A stretch of 64,000 bases of DNA, taken from Roseiarcus sp963774195 (GTDB lineage: Bacteria > Pseudomonadota > Alphaproteobacteria > Rhizobiales > Beijerinckiaceae). This document shows, piece by piece, positions 26,022 to 33,870 of this stretch. Location of the stretch: contig CAVZDY010000004.1 of NCBI GenBank assembly GCA_963774195.1, forward strand, positions 1,178,001 to 1,242,000. Direction: 5' to 3'. The notes under the pieces were generated by a model. That model was given only the letters and a program-made list of their open reading frames with translations, was not told the origin of the DNA and ran no database searches. Each line of letters opens with the position of its first letter. The stretch's first letter is position 1. Made by a program: the position numbers and the translations under genes.

Positions 26022-26828
26022 TCAGTCCGGACGTTTGGTCTTGGCGGCGCGCTTATCCAGGAAAGCGCGCACGCGGGCTTTCGCCTCGCCATCGCCCTGG
26101 GCGACGGCGGCCATCAGCGATTCCATGAGATAGCCGACGCGGGGGTCGCTGTCGGCGATGCGCGGCAGCGCCTGGACCACGGCGAAATTGGTAAGCGGCG
26201 CATTGCCGCAGATCGCCTCCGCAAGCGCCAGCGCCTTGGCGAAGCCCTCGCCCTCGCCGACGAGATATTGGGCGAAGCCGAGCCTCTCGCCCTCTTTGGC
26301 CGAATAGGCGCGCCCGGTCAGCATCATGTCCGCCATGCGGGCGACGCCGATGAGGCGGGGAATGCGCACCGACCCGCCGCCGCCGACGAAAATGCCCCGT
26401 TGCCCCTCAGGCAGCGCATAGAAGGCGGATGGCTCGGAAACCCTGATATGCGCGGCCGCCGCGAGTTCGAGGCCGCCGCCGATCACCGCGCCTTGGAGGG
26501 CGGCGACCACCGGGACAGGGCCAAATTCGATCTTTTCGAAGCAGCGGTGCCAGCTACGGGAATGAAAGACGCCCTCAGAGACGTCCCGCTCCGACACTTC
26601 GTTGAGATCGAGGCCGGCGCAAAAATTGGGACCGCAGCCGTGAATGACGGCGGCGCGAACATCAGACGGAATGGAGGAAAAGCACGCATCCAACGCGTCG
26701 ATCGTCTCGTCGTTGATCGCATTGCGCTTGGCCTCTCGGTTGAGGCCGACGACCAAGACGGCGCCTCGACGCTCGATGGCGAGCGGCGCGCGGTCGTCTG
26801 CTTTGGTTTCGTGCCGAGCGTCCACCAT
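26022..26828 (-). CDS. Crotonase / enoyl-CoA hydratase family protein
   Basis: A 268-residue crotonase-fold enzyme. The oxyanion-hole segments are HGCGPNFCAGLDLNEV and GAVIGGGLELAAAAHIRV, followed by ALPEGQRGIFVGGGGSVRIPR, which holds a candidate catalytic Glu. It is the first gene of the operon, immediately behind an AT-rich promoter with an inverted repeat. In this setting it would hydrate an aryl-enoyl-CoA made by the CoA ligase. It may stop at the hydroxyacyl-CoA (beta-oxidation route, which would suit the thiolase and thioesterase) or act as hydratase-lyase giving the aldehyde. No vanillin-type aldehyde dehydrogenase is present here, favouring the former. Confidence 0.9.
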   Translation of the reverse strand: MVDARHETKADDRAPLAIERRGAVLVVGLNREAKRNAINDETIDALDACFSSIPSDVRAAVIHGCGPNFCAGLDLNEVSERDVSEGVFHSRSWHRCFEKIEFGPVPVVAALQGAVIGGGLELAAAAHIRVSEPSAFYALPEGQRGIFVGGGGSVRIPRLIGVARMADMMLTGRAYSAKEGERLGFAQYLVGEGEGFAKALALAEAICGNAPLTNFAVVQALPRIADSDPRVGYLMESLMAAVAQGDGEAKARVRAFLDKRAAKTKRPD

Positions 26829-26847
26829 CCCGCGATCCTTAGTCGTT

Positions 26848-26870
26848 GATCGTTATATTGCATAACTATC
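26848..26870. promoter_or_regulatory. Probable MarR operator over the aromatic operon promoter
   Basis: GAT-c-GTTAT-ATTGC-ATAAC-t-ATC is an inverted repeat with eight matching bases per arm around a 5-bp centre. It lies 20 bp upstream of the crotonase ATG and overlaps the -10 and spacer of the proposed promoter. It is strikingly AT-rich for this genome. The MarR gene at the end of the operon is the natural ligand. Confidence 0.65.
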
Positions 26871-26882
26871 TTTGCCCGTCAA
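26853..26882 (-). promoter_or_regulatory. Promoter of the aromatic-acid operon
   Basis: On the minus strand TTGACG (26882-26877) and ATATAA (26858-26853) are spaced by 18 bp, 24 bp before the crotonase start codon. Overlap with the inverted repeat indicates repression by steric blocking. Confidence 0.55.
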
Positions 26883-26907
26883 CCCGTGTCTGAGCTGCAA
26901 AGCAAAG

Positions 26908-26928
26908 CGCCCGCGCGAGGCGCGGGCG
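26908..26928 (-). terminator. Hairpin terminator candidate after cobT
   Basis: CGCCCGCGC (26908-26916) pairs with GCGCGGGCG (26920-26928) around three bases. On the minus strand it is followed by CTTTGCTTT. It lies 80 bp beyond the cobT stop. Confidence 0.5.
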
Positions 26929-27008
26929 ATGCAATCACAAGGATCGTCCGAGAGTCGTCGCCCGGACCGCGACGGCCCGGCGGCCTAAGGCCTATACCGA
27001 GAGCAGGG

Positions 27009-28934
27009 CTACGCCGCTTTGTGCTTCGTTCGCGGCGGCCGCGCGACTTTCGGCGCCGCTTTCTCTTCGAACAGCTCGGCGAGTTTCTCGGTCATCGCCC
27101 CGCCCAGCTCTTCGGCGTCGACGATCGTCACGGCGCGCCGGTAATAGCGCGTAACGTCGTGACCGATGCCGATCGCGATCAGCTCGACCGGGGAGCGGGT
27201 CTCGATCTCCTCGATCACATGGCGCAGGTGGCGCTCGAGATAGTTGCCGGAATTGACCGACAGCGTCGAATCGTCGACCGGCGCGCCGTCCGAGATCATC
27301 ATCAGAATCTTGCGCTGTTCGGAGCGCCCGAGCAGGCGCTGATGCGCCCAGTCGAGCGCCTCGCCGTCGATGTTCTCCTTCAGGAGGCCTTCGCGCATCA
27401 TCAGGCCGAGATTTTTCCGCGCGCGTCGCCAGGGCGCGTCGGCGCTCTTATAAACGAGATGGCGCAGGTCGTTCAGGCGGCCGGGATTCGCCGGCTTGCC
27501 CGCCTGCAGCCAGGCTTCGCGCGACTGGCCGCCCTTCCAGGCGCGGGTGGTGAAGCCGAGGATCTCGACCTTGACGCCGCAGCGCTCGAGCGTGCGAGCG
27601 AGGATGTCCGCGCAGGTCGCCGCCACCGTAATCGGCCGGCCGCGCATCGAGCCGGAATTGTCGATCAGCAGCGTGACCACTGTGTCGCGGAAGTCCATAT
27701 CCTTCTCGCGCTTGAAGGACAGCGGCTGCTGCGATTCGATGATGACGCGCGGCAGGCGCGCCGTGTCGAGGATGCCCTCCTCGAGGTCGAACTCCCACGA
27801 GCGGCTCTGCTGCGCCATCAAGCGCCGCTGCAAACGGTTGGCGAGGCGCGAGACGACGCTGGAAAGGTTCTGCAACTGCTTGTCGAGATAGTCTCGCAGC
27901 CGTTGCAGTTCGTCCGGATCGCAGAGGTCCTCCGCGTTGACGATCTCGTCGAACTTCGTCGTATAGGCCTTGTAGTCGATCCCGCGGCGTTCGGCGTTGG
28001 AGGGCGGCGGCGGACGGTTCTCGGCCGCCTCCTCGGAATCGCCAGCGTCCGATTCCTCGGGAAATTCGGACGACGGCGCTTCGGCCGCCTCCATCGCGCT
28101 CTCTTCGAGGTCGTCAGCGGAAGCCTCCGAGGTCTCCATCTCCATGGAGTCCTGCGTGTCTTGCTGCTCGCCCTCGCCCTCCGCCTCGTCGGCGCTGTCG
28201 GGCGGCGCGTTCTCGTCCGCGCTCTCTTCGCTCTCGTCGGCGTCGGCCTCCGATTCGCTCGCCATGTCGAGCGAAGCCAGCACGCGCTGAACCGCCTTGG
28301 CGAAGGCGCGCTGGTCCAAAATGGCGCCGCCGAGCTTGTCGAGATCGGCGCCGGCCTTGGATTCCACGAAGGGACGCCAGAGGTCGACGATGCGCTTGGC
28401 GCCGCCCGGCGGTTCGAGGCCGGTCAGCCGCTCGCGCACCATCATCGCCACCGCTTCTTCGAGCGGGGCGTCGTCGCGATCGCGCGCGTCGGCGTAGGGG
28501 CTGCGATGATAGCGGTCATCGAGCATCGCCGTCAGATTGGCCGCTACGCCCTCCATGCGGCGCGCGCCGATCGCCTCGACCCGCGCCTGCTCGACAGCGT
28601 CGAACAACGCGCGCGCCACCGAATTCTGCGGCGCATGCCGGCGATGGATCGTGTCGTTGTGGCACGCGAGACGCAGCGCCATCGAATCGGCGAGGCCGCG
28701 CAGAATCGCCGCTTCGCGTGGGTTGGGCCGACGCGGCGGCTCCGGCAGGCGGGCCCGCGAACCCTCCGGTCCGCTGACGAGGGCCGGCTTATCCGCGGTG
28801 AAGGCGACTTCGAGCTCGGGATGGCGCGCCATCGCGCGGGTGCAGGAGGCGACCGCCCGCTTGAAGGGCTCGCTCGGAGCCTCCCCCTTGGCGGCGGGCT
28901 TGCGATTGGTGGGTTTGACGTCGACAGTCGCCAT
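27009..28934 (-). CDS. cobT: Cobaltochelatase subunit CobT
   Basis: A 641-residue subunit of the aerobic cobaltochelatase CobNST, which inserts cobalt into hydrogenobyrinic acid a,c-diamide. The centre (about residues 225-330) is a long acidic, Glu/Asp/Ser-rich linker. The C-terminal von Willebrand A domain has a MIDAS motif DNSGSMRGRP near residue 435 and ends in Lys/Arg-rich sequence. ATG at 28934 fits the family N-terminus (VKPTNRKPAA). It is downstream of cobS on the same strand with a flavin reductase gene between them. The large catalytic CobN subunit is not in the window. Confidence 0.95.
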   Translation of the reverse strand: MATVDVKPTNRKPAAKGEAPSEPFKRAVASCTRAMARHPELEVAFTADKPALVSGPEGSRARLPEPPRRPNPREAAILRGLADSMALRLACHNDTIHRRHAPQNSVARALFDAVEQARVEAIGARRMEGVAANLTAMLDDRYHRSPYADARDRDDAPLEEAVAMMVRERLTGLEPPGGAKRIVDLWRPFVESKAGADLDKLGGAILDQRAFAKAVQRVLASLDMASESEADADESEESADENAPPDSADEAEGEGEQQDTQDSMEMETSEASADDLEESAMEAAEAPSSEFPEESDAGDSEEAAENRPPPPSNAERRGIDYKAYTTKFDEIVNAEDLCDPDELQRLRDYLDKQLQNLSSVVSRLANRLQRRLMAQQSRSWEFDLEEGILDTARLPRVIIESQQPLSFKREKDMDFRDTVVTLLIDNSGSMRGRPITVAATCADILARTLERCGVKVEILGFTTRAWKGGQSREAWLQAGKPANPGRLNDLRHLVYKSADAPWRRARKNLGLMMREGLLKENIDGEALDWAHQRLLGRSEQRKILMMISDGAPVDDSTLSVNSGNYLERHLRHVIEEIETRSPVELIAIGIGHDVTRYYRRAVTIVDAEELGGAMTEKLAELFEEKAAPKVARPPRTKHKAA

Positions 28935-29036
28935 CAGAAATTCTTGCTCATTCCGTCGCGTGGGGCGCAACTCGCAACATAAGTGACGCGCTCGCCCCCC
29001 GCAACGCAAGCGTTGAACCCGGTTATCCGTCCTTCC

Positions 29037-29573
29037 TCAGACCGACCGGATGACCGACAGAAACGCTTCGAGCCCCTCACGAAGGGCGCGCGCGAGGCGC
29101 GGATCGGCGGCGATTTGCTGCGCGTCGAGCGCGCGGCCACCCAGCGGTAGGGTGATGAAGGCTTCGGGCGCGAGCCGGGCCGCCATTGTGGCCAGCGTCT
29201 CGCGTAGCGCCGACTGCGCATGAAACGCCCGCGGCGCCGCATTCAAAAGGACGATCGGCTTGCCGGGAACCGCGTCGCTCGAAACGAGCCAGTCCAGCGC
29301 GTTCTTCAGCACGCCCGGCACGCCATGCGCATATTCCGGCGCGGCGATCACCACGCCGTCGCTCTCCCTGACGAGGCCCCTCAGCGCCTCCACTTCGGGC
29401 GGGACGCGGCCCTCCTCGTCGTCGTCGGGATTGAAGGAAGGAAGCCGCGCCAGATCGCGATAGAGCAAGACCTCGACGCCTTCGGGCGCGACCAGGGCCA
29501 GAGCCTTAAGCGCCGCCGTATTGATCGACGCGGCGCGCAGACTGCCGGAAATTGCAAGCAGTCGCGCCGCCAT
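29037..29573 (-). CDS. NADPH-dependent FMN reductase family protein
   Basis: A 178-residue flavodoxin-fold reductase (ChrR/azoreductase-like). The FMN phosphate loop is ISGSLRAASINTAAL at the N-terminus, and the family motif APEYAHGVPGVLKNALDWL is intact. It should reduce FMN, quinones or metal ions with NAD(P)H in the cytoplasm. It lies between cobS (9 bp upstream) and cobT (102 bp downstream) on the same strand, so it is very likely co-transcribed with them. A role in reducing cobalt or corrinoid during cobalamin assembly is possible but is only inference from position. Confidence 0.9.
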   Translation of the reverse strand: MAARLLAISGSLRAASINTAALKALALVAPEGVEVLLYRDLARLPSFNPDDDEEGRVPPEVEALRGLVRESDGVVIAAPEYAHGVPGVLKNALDWLVSSDAVPGKPIVLLNAAPRAFHAQSALRETLATMAARLAPEAFITLPLGGRALDAQQIAADPRLARALREGLEAFLSVIRSV

Positions 29574-29582
29574 CGGTTCGGT

Positions 29583-30593
29583 TCAGCTCAAGGCGACGTT
29601 CAGCGCGCTCTCCGGCAACTCCTGACCGAAGCAGCGCTGATAGAACTCGGCGACCAGGGTGCGCTCGAGCTCGTCGCACTTGTTGAGGAAGGTGAGCCGG
29701 AACGCGAAGCCGATGTCCTTGAAGATATCGGCGTTCTCGGCCCAGGTGATCACCGTGCGCGGGCTCATCACCGTCGACAGGTCGCCGTTGATGAAGGCGT
29801 TGCGGGTCAGATCGGCGACGCGCACCATCTTGTTGACGATGTCGCGCCCTTCCTTGCGGCCGTGATAATGCGGCGCCTTGGCGAGCACGATGTCCACCTC
29901 CTTGTCGTGCGGGAGGTAGTTCAGCGTCGAGACGATCGACCAGCGGTCCATCTGGCCCTGATTGATCTGCTGCGTGCCGTGATAGAGGCCCGACGTGTCG
30001 CCGAGGCCGATCGTGTTGGCGGTGGCGAACAGGCGGAAGCCAGGATGAGGGCGGATGACGCGGCGCTGGTCGAGCAGGGTCAGCCGGCCGGAGACTTCGA
30101 GCACGCGCTGGATGACGAACATCACGTCGGGACGGCCGGCGTCATATTCGTCGAAGCACAGAGCGATGTTGTTCTGCAGCGCCCAGGGGAGGATGCCGTC
30201 GCGAAACTCGGTGACCTGCTTGCCGTCCTTGAGCACGATCGCGTCCTTGCCGACGAGATCGATACGAGAGACGTGACTGTCGAGGTTGATGCGCACCAGC
30301 GGCCAGTTGAGCCGCGCGGCGACTTGCTCGATATGCGTCGACTTGCCGGTGCCGTGATAGCCGGCGATCATGACGCGGCGATTGAAGGCGAAGCCGGACA
30401 GGATCGCGAGGGTCGTGTCGCGATCGAAGAGGTAGTCGGGATCGACGTCGGGAACGTGCTCGTCGGGGGCCGAATAGGCCGGCGCCTCCATGTCCGAGTC
30501 GATGTTGAAGACTTTTCGAACGGAAACGTGCGTATCCGGCGCACCTGGCGCTGCTGACGTTTCGATCGACGACGACGTTTGCGCGGCTTTCAT
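29583..30593 (-). CDS. cobS: Cobaltochelatase subunit CobS
   Basis: A 336-residue MoxR-type AAA+ ATPase of the CobNST cobaltochelatase; it forms a ring with CobT that drives cobalt insertion by CobN. Walker A is GYHGTGKSTH, Walker B is ALCFDEYDAG, and the sensor region is LFATANTIGLGDTSGLYHGT. The N-terminus VSVRKVFNIDSDMEAPAYS is typical of CobS. ATG at 30593 follows GGAGGAAAG. A candidate promoter lies 43-70 bp upstream. The order cobS, flavin reductase, cobT suggests one transcription unit. Confidence 0.95.
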   Translation of the reverse strand: MKAAQTSSSIETSAAPGAPDTHVSVRKVFNIDSDMEAPAYSAPDEHVPDVDPDYLFDRDTTLAILSGFAFNRRVMIAGYHGTGKSTHIEQVAARLNWPLVRINLDSHVSRIDLVGKDAIVLKDGKQVTEFRDGILPWALQNNIALCFDEYDAGRPDVMFVIQRVLEVSGRLTLLDQRRVIRPHPGFRLFATANTIGLGDTSGLYHGTQQINQGQMDRWSIVSTLNYLPHDKEVDIVLAKAPHYHGRKEGRDIVNKMVRVADLTRNAFINGDLSTVMSPRTVITWAENADIFKDIGFAFRLTFLNKCDELERTLVAEFYQRCFGQELPESALNVALS

Positions 30594-30635
30594 CTTTCCT
30601 CCAAGAGCCGCGCGCCTGGGCGGCGGCGCGGCGAT

Positions 30636-30663
30636 CCTATAGCGAGTTCCTCGCCCCCGGCAA
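30636..30663 (-). promoter_or_regulatory. Candidate promoter of the cobS operon
   Basis: Reading on the minus strand, TTGCCG (30663-30658) and TATAGG (30641-30636) are spaced by 16 bp, upstream of cobS. No cobalamin riboswitch was recognised in the leader. Confidence 0.45.
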
Positions 30664-30709
30664 AACGCTCGCGCGAACGGCGAGGTTCGCAGTTCGGGCT
30701 GGCGGGCGG

Positions 30710-31309
30710 TCAAACCAATTTATTCGCCCTCAGATAATTATAGGCCTGAATGATTTCGCGCAATTTGTCCTCGGACGAACGGTCGCCGCCGTTGACGTCG
30801 GGATGGTGGCGCTTCACCAGCTCCTTGTACCGCGCTTTGATCGAGGCTTCGGTCGCCTTGGCGTCGAGGTCGAGGACGGCGAGCGCCTTCAAGGCGAGCG
30901 CGTTGTAGCGCGGCGCGTGGGCTTCCGGGCCGGTGCGGCGGGCGCCGCGCTGACGCATCGTGCGCGCCTCGGCATAGACCGTCTCGTCGAGATGGGCGCC
31001 CTGAGCGCCGCCGCGCGGCCCCATCTTCCAGGTCGGGCGATGGCCGATCGTCTCGGCCTGCCGGAACTTGGCGAGGGCTTCATCGTCCATGCCGCGGAAA
31101 TAATCGTAAGTGGCGTTATATTCCCGCACGTGGTCTTTGCAGAAGCAGAAGAATTCTCCTTCATGGTCGCGCCCTTTGGGCGCGCGAAAGACGCCAGCCT
31201 CCGTGCAGCCGGGAACGCTGCAAGGAGCCTTCGCCTCCGGCGCCGGCTCGGCGGCCTTGCCGCGCGGCTTAACCCGTATCCGATCGAAGAGTCGCGAATT
31301 GATATCCAT
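30710..31309 (-). CDS. J-domain protein with N-terminal cysteine-rich region
   Basis: A 199-residue protein whose J domain is at the C-terminus (about residues 140-197), with the HPD motif in KRHHPDVNGGDRSSEDK. It should stimulate an Hsp70 ATPase. The N-terminal part contains CSVPGC and FFCFCKDHVREY, cysteines arranged like a small metal site. The middle is rich in Arg and Gly. This layout is common in alphaproteobacteria and the gene is divergent from bolA there too, as here. The client protein is unknown. It precedes cobS on the same strand by 116 bp. Confidence 0.9.
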   Translation of the reverse strand: MDINSRLFDRIRVKPRGKAAEPAPEAKAPCSVPGCTEAGVFRAPKGRDHEGEFFCFCKDHVREYNATYDYFRGMDDEALAKFRQAETIGHRPTWKMGPRGGAQGAHLDETVYAEARTMRQRGARRTGPEAHAPRYNALALKALAVLDLDAKATEASIKARYKELVKRHHPDVNGGDRSSEDKLREIIQAYNYLRANKLV

Positions 31310-31480
31310 CGAGAAACCTTAGGCGCCGACTCGTTGGCCGGCAAGCGTCGAGTTCGAGTGCGCTCGTTTTGGCGCCAAGCCGCTAACGACCCGTCACCAA
31401 GACGCCACGCAAGCACGTCTTTGACAAGTCGCGCGCCGCGGGGCAAGTCGCTCGCTCAACCCCTCGCGGAGCCGGCGTCG

Positions 31481-31750
31481 ATGAGCATGAAAGACCGAAT
31501 TGCGGCCAAATTGACGAGTGGCCTGCATCCCAGTCAGCTGGATGTTTTGGACGAATTGGACCGCCACGCCGGCCACGCCGGAGCGCGCCCCGGGGGCGAG
31601 ACCCATTACCGTGTCTATATCGTCAGCGAGGCCTTCGCGGGCAAGAGCGCCGTGGCGCGCCATCGCTTGGTTTATGACCAGCTCGGCGAGGAATTCGCCG
31701 CCGGCCTGCATGCGCTCGCGGTGCGCGCCCGCACCCCCGACGAGGCATGA
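31481..31750 (+). CDS. BolA-family protein
   Basis: An 89-residue BolA/IbaG-like protein that partners monothiol glutaredoxins in iron-sulphur trafficking or regulation. The N-terminal KDRIAAKLTSGLHPSQLDVLD and the central GGETHYRVYIVSEAFAGKSAVARHRLVYDQL match the family, including the conserved RHR segment. ATG at 31481 or 31487 may be used. It is divergent from the J-domain gene and overlaps the next gene by four bases. Confidence 0.9.
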   Translation: MSMKDRIAAKLTSGLHPSQLDVLDELDRHAGHAGARPGGETHYRVYIVSEAFAGKSAVARHRLVYDQLGEEFAAGLHALAVRARTPDEA

Positions 31751-32328
31751 GCCCAGCGCGGACGGCGGCGGAGTTCGGCCCTTACGCCTTCGAACTCTCG
31801 CCTGACGAGGCGCGGATCGGGGCGGCGCGCGCCGGATTGCGCCGCGCGCTTGAAGGCCGCCTGACCTTCAGCCATTTCGCCCCGATCGCCGCCTTCGTGC
31901 TGGCGATGGCCTTCATCGCCATCCTCACCACGACTGCGCTCGTCGCCCGCCGCCACGGCGAGATCGCCCTGCTGCTGGCGACTGGCGCCTTCATGGTCCA
32001 GCGCCTGACGACGCGGCGCCGGTTCGCCGCGGCGCGGCGCGAGACCCTCGGCGAGATCGAGGCTTTTCGAAACGCCGGGCCGCTCGTCGCCCGCCTCGAC
32101 GAAACCGGCCTGTCGCTCGAGGGGGCGGCTTCCCCTGCCCGGTGGGACTTCGCCGCCTGTCGCGAAATCGAAGACGCGGGCGGGCTGATCTATCTCTGGC
32201 CGACATCAGGGCCGCCCGCCGTGCTGCCCACGCGGGTATTCCCCGACCCGGAGGAGGCCGCCCGTTTGGTCGAATTCGTACGCAACCGGCTCTTGCGTCA
32301 GCTTGCCCGCCCGCCGGACGGCCGCTAG
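31747..32328 (+). CDS. YcxB-like membrane protein
   Basis: A 193-residue protein with two adjacent hydrophobic helices (about residues 44-64 and 71-90) followed by a cytoplasmic C-terminal domain (LVARLDETGLSLEGAASPARWDF, EIEDAGGLIYLWP) resembling the YcxB-like C-terminal domain. The family has no settled function. Its ATG overlaps the bolA stop codon, so it is co-translated with bolA. It is 91 bp upstream of ugd on the same strand. Confidence 0.75.
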   Translation: MSPARTAAEFGPYAFELSPDEARIGAARAGLRRALEGRLTFSHFAPIAAFVLAMAFIAILTTTALVARRHGEIALLLATGAFMVQRLTTRRRFAAARRETLGEIEAFRNAGPLVARLDETGLSLEGAASPARWDFAACREIEDAGGLIYLWPTSGPPAVLPTRVFPDPEEAARLVEFVRNRLLRQLARPPDGR

Positions 32329-32419
32329 AAAGCCTCCGCCGTCTGGATGGCTCAATCGTCGCGCGCCTGCCGAATGGCGAAGTCCTCGCTCGGCCGCGCA
32401 CTGGGGGAAAGGCTAGTCG

Positions 32420-33733
32420 ATGCGGATCGCAATGATAGGCGCGGGCTATGTCGGCCTCGTCTCAGGCGCATGCTTCGCCGATTTCGGCCACGAAGTGGTC
32501 TGCGTCGACAAGGACGCCGCGAAGATCGCCGCTCTGCGCAACGGCCAGGCGCCCATCTACGAGCCGGGGCTCAGCGAACTCGTCGTCGCCAATCAGCGCG
32601 CCGGCCGCCTCTCCTTCACCACCGACATCACGGAGGCCATGCGCGGCGCCCAGGCGGTATTCATCGCCGTCGGCACGCCGACGCTGCCCGGCGACGGCGG
32701 CGCCGACATGCGCTACGTCTACCAAGCGGCGCGCGAAATCGCCGACGCGATCGACGGCTATGTCGTCGTCGTCAACAAATCGACCTCCCCGATCGGCGCC
32801 TGCGACGCCATCGACCGGCTGATCGGCGAGCGCGCCGCGAGGGATCGCTTCGCCGTCGTCTCCAATCCCGAGTTCCTGCGCGAAGGCGCGGCGATCGACG
32901 ATTTCAAGCAGCCCGACCGCGTGGTGATCGGCGTCGAGGACGAACGGGCGCGCCGGGTGATGCATGAAATCTACCGCCCGCTCGAGCGCAACGGCAGCCC
33001 GATCGTCTATACGACCCGGCGTACGGCGGAACTGATCAAATACGCCGCCAACGTCTATCTCGCGATGAAGGTCACCTTCATCAACGAGATCGCCGATTTG
33101 TGCGAGAAGGTCGGCGGCGACGTTCTCGACGTCGCCAACGGCATCGGCCTCGACAAGCGCATCGGCCGCCGCTTCCTGAATCCCGGCCCCGGCTTCGGCG
33201 GCTCCTGCTTCCCGAAGGACACGCTGGCGCTCACCAAGCTCGCGATCGACGCCCGCTCGCCGATGCGCCTCGTCGAGACGCTGGTCGACGTCAACGAGAA
33301 GCGCAAGGTCGCGATGGCGCACAAGATCATCAAGGCCTGCGGCGGCACGGTCGCCGGCAAGACGATCGCCATCCTCGGCCTCACCTACAAGCCGAACACC
33401 GACGACATGCGCGACGCGCCGAGTCTCGTCATCGTCCCCATCCTGCAAGAGGCGGGCGCGCGGATCGTCGCCTTCGACCCCGAGGGGGCGCGCTCGGCCG
33501 AAGCGCTGCTGCCGGGCGTCGAATTCGCCAGCGGCCCCTACGCCTGCCTCGAAGGCGCCGACGCGCTCGTCGTCATCACCGAATGGGACGCCTTCCGGGC
33601 CCTCGACCTCGCCCGCGTCAAAGCCGCGATGCGCGAGCCGATCGTCGTCGACCTGCGCAACATCTATCCGCAGGCGGCGATGCGGGCGATGGGCTTTCGC
33701 TACGAGGGGATCGGGCGCGCGGCAGGAGCTTGA
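32420..33733 (+). CDS. ugd: UDP-glucose 6-dehydrogenase
   Basis: A 437-residue enzyme that oxidises UDP-glucose twice to UDP-glucuronate for exopolysaccharide or LPS sugars. The N-terminal NAD fold is MRIAMIGAGYVGLVSGACF. Other signatures are NKSTSPIGACD, SNPEFLREGAAI, and the catalytic Cys in GPGFGGSCFPKDT. The C-terminal domain contains GLTYKPNTDDMRDAPS. Length is normal. GGGGAAAGG precedes the ATG. No glycosyltransferase cluster is adjacent, so the end product is open. Confidence 0.96.
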   Translation: MRIAMIGAGYVGLVSGACFADFGHEVVCVDKDAAKIAALRNGQAPIYEPGLSELVVANQRAGRLSFTTDITEAMRGAQAVFIAVGTPTLPGDGGADMRYVYQAAREIADAIDGYVVVVNKSTSPIGACDAIDRLIGERAARDRFAVVSNPEFLREGAAIDDFKQPDRVVIGVEDERARRVMHEIYRPLERNGSPIVYTTRRTAELIKYAANVYLAMKVTFINEIADLCEKVGGDVLDVANGIGLDKRIGRRFLNPGPGFGGSCFPKDTLALTKLAIDARSPMRLVETLVDVNEKRKVAMAHKIIKACGGTVAGKTIAILGLTYKPNTDDMRDAPSLVIVPILQEAGARIVAFDPEGARSAEALLPGVEFASGPYACLEGADALVVITEWDAFRALDLARVKAAMREPIVVDLRNIYPQAAMRAMGFRYEGIGRAAGA

Positions 33734-33870
33734 GCGAGACGGCGCATTCCGCAGCGGTGAAGCGAATTCAAGGGGCTAAGCGCCGAATTTCCGCCGGGCG
33801 CCCGATCTCCGCGTTACACATCGAGCTCGCCGTTATTAACATAAACTAGATGTATTTTTCCGACTGAAAA

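Noticed and set aside
26886..28982. A 698-codon open frame antisense to cobT
   Set aside because: It is the GC-driven shadow of cobT: Arg/Leu/Asp-rich, no known motif, and the cobT frame has a full VWA domain.
30594..30709. Cobalamin riboswitch before cobS
   Set aside because: The 116-bp leader is too short and lacks the B12-box GCCACTG-like sequence.
32347..32967. Arg-rich frame overlapping the start of ugd
   Set aside because: It is the +1 frame of ugd without motifs; ugd has complete dehydrogenase signatures.
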